Source: Candidatus Aminicenantota bacterium (lineage in GTDB: Bacteria > Acidobacteriota > Aminicenantia > Aminicenantales > UBA8522). From it: a stretch of 64,000 nucleotides of DNA. The notes beneath the pieces were generated by a model. The model saw only the letters and a program-made list of their open reading frames with translations. It made no database searches and was not told the DNA's origin. Position 1 is the first letter of the stretch; every line of letters begins with the position of its first letter. Shown here piece after piece: positions 63,830-64,000 of this stretch. A program made the position numbers and the translations under genes. The DNA is taken from assembly GCA_017886205.1 (NCBI GenBank), contig JAFNEO010000045.1:1-64000 (forward strand), written 5' to 3'.

Positions 63830-64000
63830 ATGATCAGAGTTTCTACCAAGGGGCGATACGGGACCCGCCTCATGCTCAACCTGGCCCGGCATTATAACAG
63901 CGGCAACAAGGCCGTCATCCTCAGGAACGTGGCCGAAGACGAGCAGATCTCCATCCGCTACCTCGAACAGATCATCATCTCTTTGAAGATCTACAAGCTG
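63830..64000 (+). CDS. Rrf2-family transcriptional regulator (5' part only)
   Basis: The 57 codons in the window read MIRVSTKGRYGTRLMLNLAR and continue through ISIRYLEQIIISLKIYKL. These are the winged-helix start of Rrf2 proteins (IscR, NsrR, CymR), including the STKGRYGxR signature and the recognition-helix segment. Rrf2 regulators often sense Fe-S status, nitric oxide or cysteine; the cluster-binding cysteines would lie beyond the window. AAGGAGG precedes the ATG at ideal spacing. It is divergent from iorA-iorB-acd and could control it, which is inference from position. Confidence 0.9.
   Translation, partial: MIRVSTKGRYGTRLMLNLARHYNSGNKAVILRNVAEDEQISIRYLEQIIISLKIYKL

Overview
The window is about 64 kb of GC-rich bacterial chromosome, densely coding and without phage, plasmid, CRISPR or tRNA genes that I could see. 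The gene set points to a diderm, anaerobic or facultatively fermentative heterotroph related to Acidobacteria or Candidatus Aminicenantes. This is inference, not a phylogenetic test. It rests on GWxTD-domain proteins, an Oar-like TonB-dependent receptor with a carboxypeptidase-regulatory N-terminus, an Omp85-type patatin, a DUF5107/TPR protein, a relic of the large VPS10/BNR 'glycosyl hydrolase' family, and an indolepyruvate:ferredoxin oxidoreductase plus ADP-forming acyl-CoA synthetase operon. Promoters read well as sigma70-type TTGACA-N16/18-TATAAT. Several sit so close to the gene that the mRNA would be leaderless.

Layout. 0-3 kb: sucCD, then a palindromic repeat that supplies the apparent start of a PHP phosphoesterase gene. 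3-6.3 kb: a secreted MBL-fold hydrolase converging on an unusual ChaN-PDZ-serine hydrolase fusion. 6.4-6.65 kb: a gene-less element with inverted ends. 6.7-10.8 kb: MFS transporter, GNAT acetyltransferase, patatin-Omp85. 10.8-18 kb (minus): EF-G2-like factor, then the overlapping operon ileS-lspA-lgt-rluD. 18-22 kb (plus): two GWxTD proteins and a TPR protein, converging on a membrane alkaline-phosphatase-superfamily/TPR protein. 24.5-28 kb (minus): a DUF559 nuclease gene framed by inverted repeats, a strong terminator and the TonB receptor. 28.4-31.3 kb: a secreted hypothetical protein and nadB-nadC. 31.5-34.6 kb (plus): corrinoid adenosyltransferase, zincin, DHDPS-family aldolase and a Tat-exported Fe-S aldo/keto reductase. 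34.7-35 kb: a large (Alu-domain) SRP RNA on the minus strand.

35-40.4 kb: an outer-membrane protein, a YugP-like membrane protease, a secreted M14 peptidase and a DsrE-like protein. 40.4-43.8 kb: a signalling operon made of a histidine kinase with a degenerate GGDEF tail and two tandem-receiver proteins without output domains. 43.8-45.6 kb (minus): an FAD-linked oxidase and a tandem-ACT protein. 45.7-46.2 kb: the collapsed pseudogene. 46.2-49 kb (minus): thermonuclease-like protein and transketolase. 49.3-50.3 kb: two ferritin-like proteins. 50.3-54.8 kb (minus): a 43-codon ORF, a dGTPase-like HD protein and the DUF5107/TPR protein. 54.9-56.7 kb: YggS and an AONS/KBL-type enzyme. 56.7-58.9 kb (minus): GH2 glycosidase and FmdB-like zinc ribbon. 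59-63.6 kb (minus): iorA-iorB-acd, with a divergent Rrf2 regulator running off the end.

Working together: IorAB should convert aryl-2-oxo acids from amino-acid breakdown into acyl-CoA and reduced ferredoxin, and the ADP-forming synthetase should recover ATP. SucCD, peptidases, glycosidase and TonB uptake fit a peptide- and sugar-degrading lifestyle. The most interesting points are the ChaN-PDZ-serine hydrolase fusion lacking the class A general base, the ferredoxin-less IorA beside a beta-alpha-ordered synthetase, the near-leaderless promoters, the repeat-framed DUF559 gene, and the sortilin-like pseudogene.
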